Assembly (NCBI RefSeq): GCF_900182665.1
Contig: NZ_FXTL01000011.1
Span: 41,007 to 105,006, forward strand
DNA from: Propioniciclava tarda
Lineage (GTDB): Bacteria; Actinomycetota; Actinomycetes; Propionibacteriales; Propionibacteriaceae
Direction: 5' to 3'
DNA: 64,000 nt
This document shows positions 62,491 through 64,000 of the stretch, one piece after another; position 1 is the first letter of the stretch; each line of letters starts with the position of its first letter. Position numbers and translations under genes: made by a program. The notes under the pieces are model-generated. The model made no database searches. It worked only from the letters and a program-made list of their open reading frames with translations, and was not told the origin of the DNA.

Positions 62491-64000
62491 ATGATCAGAA
62501 CCTGTGGATGGTCCTCGGCCGGGTGACGTGAAGGAGCGCACCTTCCCGAGGATGATCTGAAGTCCAAGTAGCTCTGATCGACCGGCGTTGGCTCGCTGGT
62601 TCAGGAAGGTACGCCCATGCTCACGGTAGTCCACGAGGAGAACCAGGCCCAGCAGCACGTTCCGGCGGGGGTGGGTGGATCGTTGTTGGACGAGTTGGTC
62701 CGTGACGGTGCCCGGCAGATGCTCGCGGCGGCGTTGCAGGCCGAGGTTGCCGCCTATATCGAGGCACACGCCGACCAGCTCGATACCGACGGCCGGCGGT
62801 TGGTGGTTCGTAACGGCTCCCATGGGGCCCGGCAGGTGGCCACCGCTGCCGGTGTGGTGCCGGTCCAGCAACCGAGGGTCAACGACAAACGCATCGATGA
62901 GGCGACCGGGCAACGGATCAGGTTCTCCTCGGCGATCCTGCCCGCCTGGGCACGTAAGTCGCCGCAGGTGGCCGACGTGCTGCCCTTGTTGTACCTCCAC
63001 GGCTTGTCATCGGGTGATTTCGCCCCCGCGTTGGAGCAGTTCCTGGGCTCGGCCGCCGGCTTGTCGGCGGCGACGATCACTCGGCTCACCGCCCAGTGGC
63101 AAGACGAAGCGACCACGTTCGGTAAGCGCAGCCTGGCCGGGGTCGACTACGTGTACGTGTGGGTCGACGGCATCCACGTCAAGGTGCGTCTCGATCAAGA
63201 CAAGATCTGCCTGCTGGTGATGATCGGGGTCCGTGCCGATGGCCACAAGGAACTGATCGCGCTCGCTGACGGCTACCGCGAATCGGCCGAGTCGTGGGCC
63301 GACCTGCTCCGCGACTGCAAACGCCGCGGCATGCGTGCCCCGGTGCTGGCCGCCGGGGACGGTGCTCTCGGGTTCTGGAAGGCCGTCCGGGACGTGTTCC
63401 CCGACACCAAGGAGCAACGGTGCTGGTTCCACAAGACTGGCAACGTCCTGGCCGCCCTGCCGAAGTCGGCCCACCCGAACGCGAAGAAGGCCCTCGCCGA
63501 GATCCACCAGGCCCAGGACAAGGATCACGCGATCACGGCGGCGAAAGCGTTCGCCGCCGAGTACGGCGCCAAGTGGCCCAAAGCCGCCGCGAAGATCACC
63601 GACGACCTCGACGTCCTCCTCGCCTTCTACGACTACCCCGCCGAGCACTGGATCCACCTACGTACCACGAACCCGATCGAGAGCACCTTCGCCACCGTCC
63701 GGCTACGGCAACGGGTCACCAAGGGCCCCGGCTCGAGAGCCGCCGGGATCGCGATGGCGTTCAAACTGATCGAAGCTGCCCAACACCGCTGGCGGACGGT
63801 CAACGCCCCCCACCTGGTCGCCCTCGTCCGTGCCGGCGTCCCCTTCACCAACGGCAAACAGGTCGAACGGCCCGACCAATCGAACACCCAACCGAACGCC
63901 GCCTAGGAGCCTGCTGAACAAGGCGTCTATCTGACGGCGGGTTGGTCGTGGGTGGCGGGTGGGTCGCCGTCGCGGCTGTCGAGCGGCGAGGGTGAGTCAG
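62491..64000 (+). mobile_element. IS256-family insertion sequence (right end not seen)
   Basis: Begins near 62491-62497, where dioxygenase similarity ends (GATCAGAACCTGTGG on the plus strand), and contains one transposase gene. The reverse complement of this left end does not occur before base 64000, so the right end is either outside the window or not recognisable. The element has only one GGCGTCC word in about 1.5 kb, unlike the host sequence. Confidence 0.75.
62617..63906 (+). CDS. IS256-family (Mutator-type) transposase
   Basis: A 429-residue transposase that looks complete. The N-terminal DNA-binding part contains LLDELVRDGARQMLAAALQ and VRNGSHGARQV. The DDE catalytic residues are in VWVDGIHVKVR, LAAGDGALGFWKAV and TTNPIESTFATVRLR. 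Conserved C/H residues in EQRCWFHKTGNVL fit the family. ATG 62617 has AGGAAGG upstream. It has interrupted the catechol 2,3-dioxygenase gene. Confidence 0.94.
   Translation: MLTVVHEENQAQQHVPAGVGGSLLDELVRDGARQMLAAALQAEVAAYIEAHADQLDTDGRRLVVRNGSHGARQVATAAGVVPVQQPRVNDKRIDEATGQRIRFSSAILPAWARKSPQVADVLPLLYLHGLSSGDFAPALEQFLGSAAGLSAATITRLTAQWQDEATTFGKRSLAGVDYVYVWVDGIHVKVRLDQDKICLLVMIGVRADGHKELIALADGYRESAESWADLLRDCKRRGMRAPVLAAGDGALGFWKAVRDVFPDTKEQRCWFHKTGNVLAALPKSAHPNAKKALAEIHQAQDKDHAITAAKAFAAEYGAKWPKAAAKITDDLDVLLAFYDYPAEHWIHLRTTNPIESTFATVRLRQRVTKGPGSRAAGIAMAFKLIEAAQHRWRTVNAPHLVALVRAGVPFTNGKQVERPDQSNTQPNAA

Noticed and set aside
63907..64000. Right inverted repeat of the IS256 element after the transposase
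   Set aside because: No reverse complement of the left-end sequence near 62491-62515 is present, and no copy of GGAGCAAT-like flanking bases is found. The end cannot be placed from this window.

Overview
The window comes from a high-GC (roughly 70 % by eye) actinobacterium, most likely a member of the Propionibacteriaceae. The best evidence is a complete methylmalonyl-CoA carboxytransferase (transcarboxylase) operon with 5S, 12S, a small fourth subunit and the 1.3S biotin carrier. Supporting signs are SenX3-RegX3, CarD, an LpqE-like lipoprotein and actinobacterial promoter architecture. Many genes have an -10 element of the type TANNNT only 6-8 nt before an ATG or GTG, so leaderless translation looks common here.

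Layout. 1-2.9 kb: end of an unknown gene, then cysS-rlmB. 2.9-13 kb: L,D-transpeptidase, an IdeR-box controlled EfeU/FTR1 iron permease, an S49 peptidase, an ArcD-like antiporter with an ArgR-type regulator, glyA, a DUF2207 protein and a YpfJ-type metallopeptidase. 13-16.3 kb: ispF-ispD-carD with divergent lpqE, then a decayed permease/MocR locus. 16.2-20.7 kb: prs, regX3-senX3 divergent from phoU across a PHO-box-like triple repeat, and a methyltransferase. 20.9-25.4 kb: gpmA, a DksA-like protein, a polymerase-ligase LigD and an SDR. 25.6-29.4 kb: the transcarboxylase operon behind a perfect FadR/LldR-type operator. 29.8-38 kb: a surface-polysaccharide cluster (glycosyltransferases, epimerase, acyltransferase, flippase, RmlA) ending in a chimeric membrane-protein/deacetylase-tail gene. 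38-46.4 kb: an amino-acid permease, an MFS/LacI divergent pair, typA, a GtrB-like transferase and a coiled-coil protein whose linker is made of repeat DNA. 46.4-53.9 kb: a large GT-C-like membrane protein, ygfZ with a nitrobindin-like protein, a sortase-like lipoprotein, an ECF transporter with T, A and A' fused in one chain, and a TudS-related putative desulfidase. 53.9-62.5 kb: a catechol meta-cleavage cluster (semialdehyde dehydrogenase, tautomerase, decarboxylase, aldolase, acylating aldehyde dehydrogenase, hydratase, two IclR regulators, GlcG-like protein). Its catechol 2,3-dioxygenase is cut by an IS256-family element that fills the end of the window.

How the parts work together. The meta-cleavage genes would turn 2-hydroxymuconic semialdehyde into pyruvate and acetyl-CoA, but the ring-cleavage gene in this window has lost its N-terminal half. 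The transcarboxylase links methylmalonyl-CoA and pyruvate to propionyl-CoA and oxaloacetate in the Wood-Werkman cycle.

The strongest structure outside the genes is a short oligonucleotide, GGACGCC/GGCGTCC (core GGACGC/GCGTCC). It occurs about once per 100 bp in both orientations, in genes and between them, and appears to override codon preference, yet is nearly absent from the IS element. Four families of dispersed inverted repeats are also present, one of them inside a coding region.
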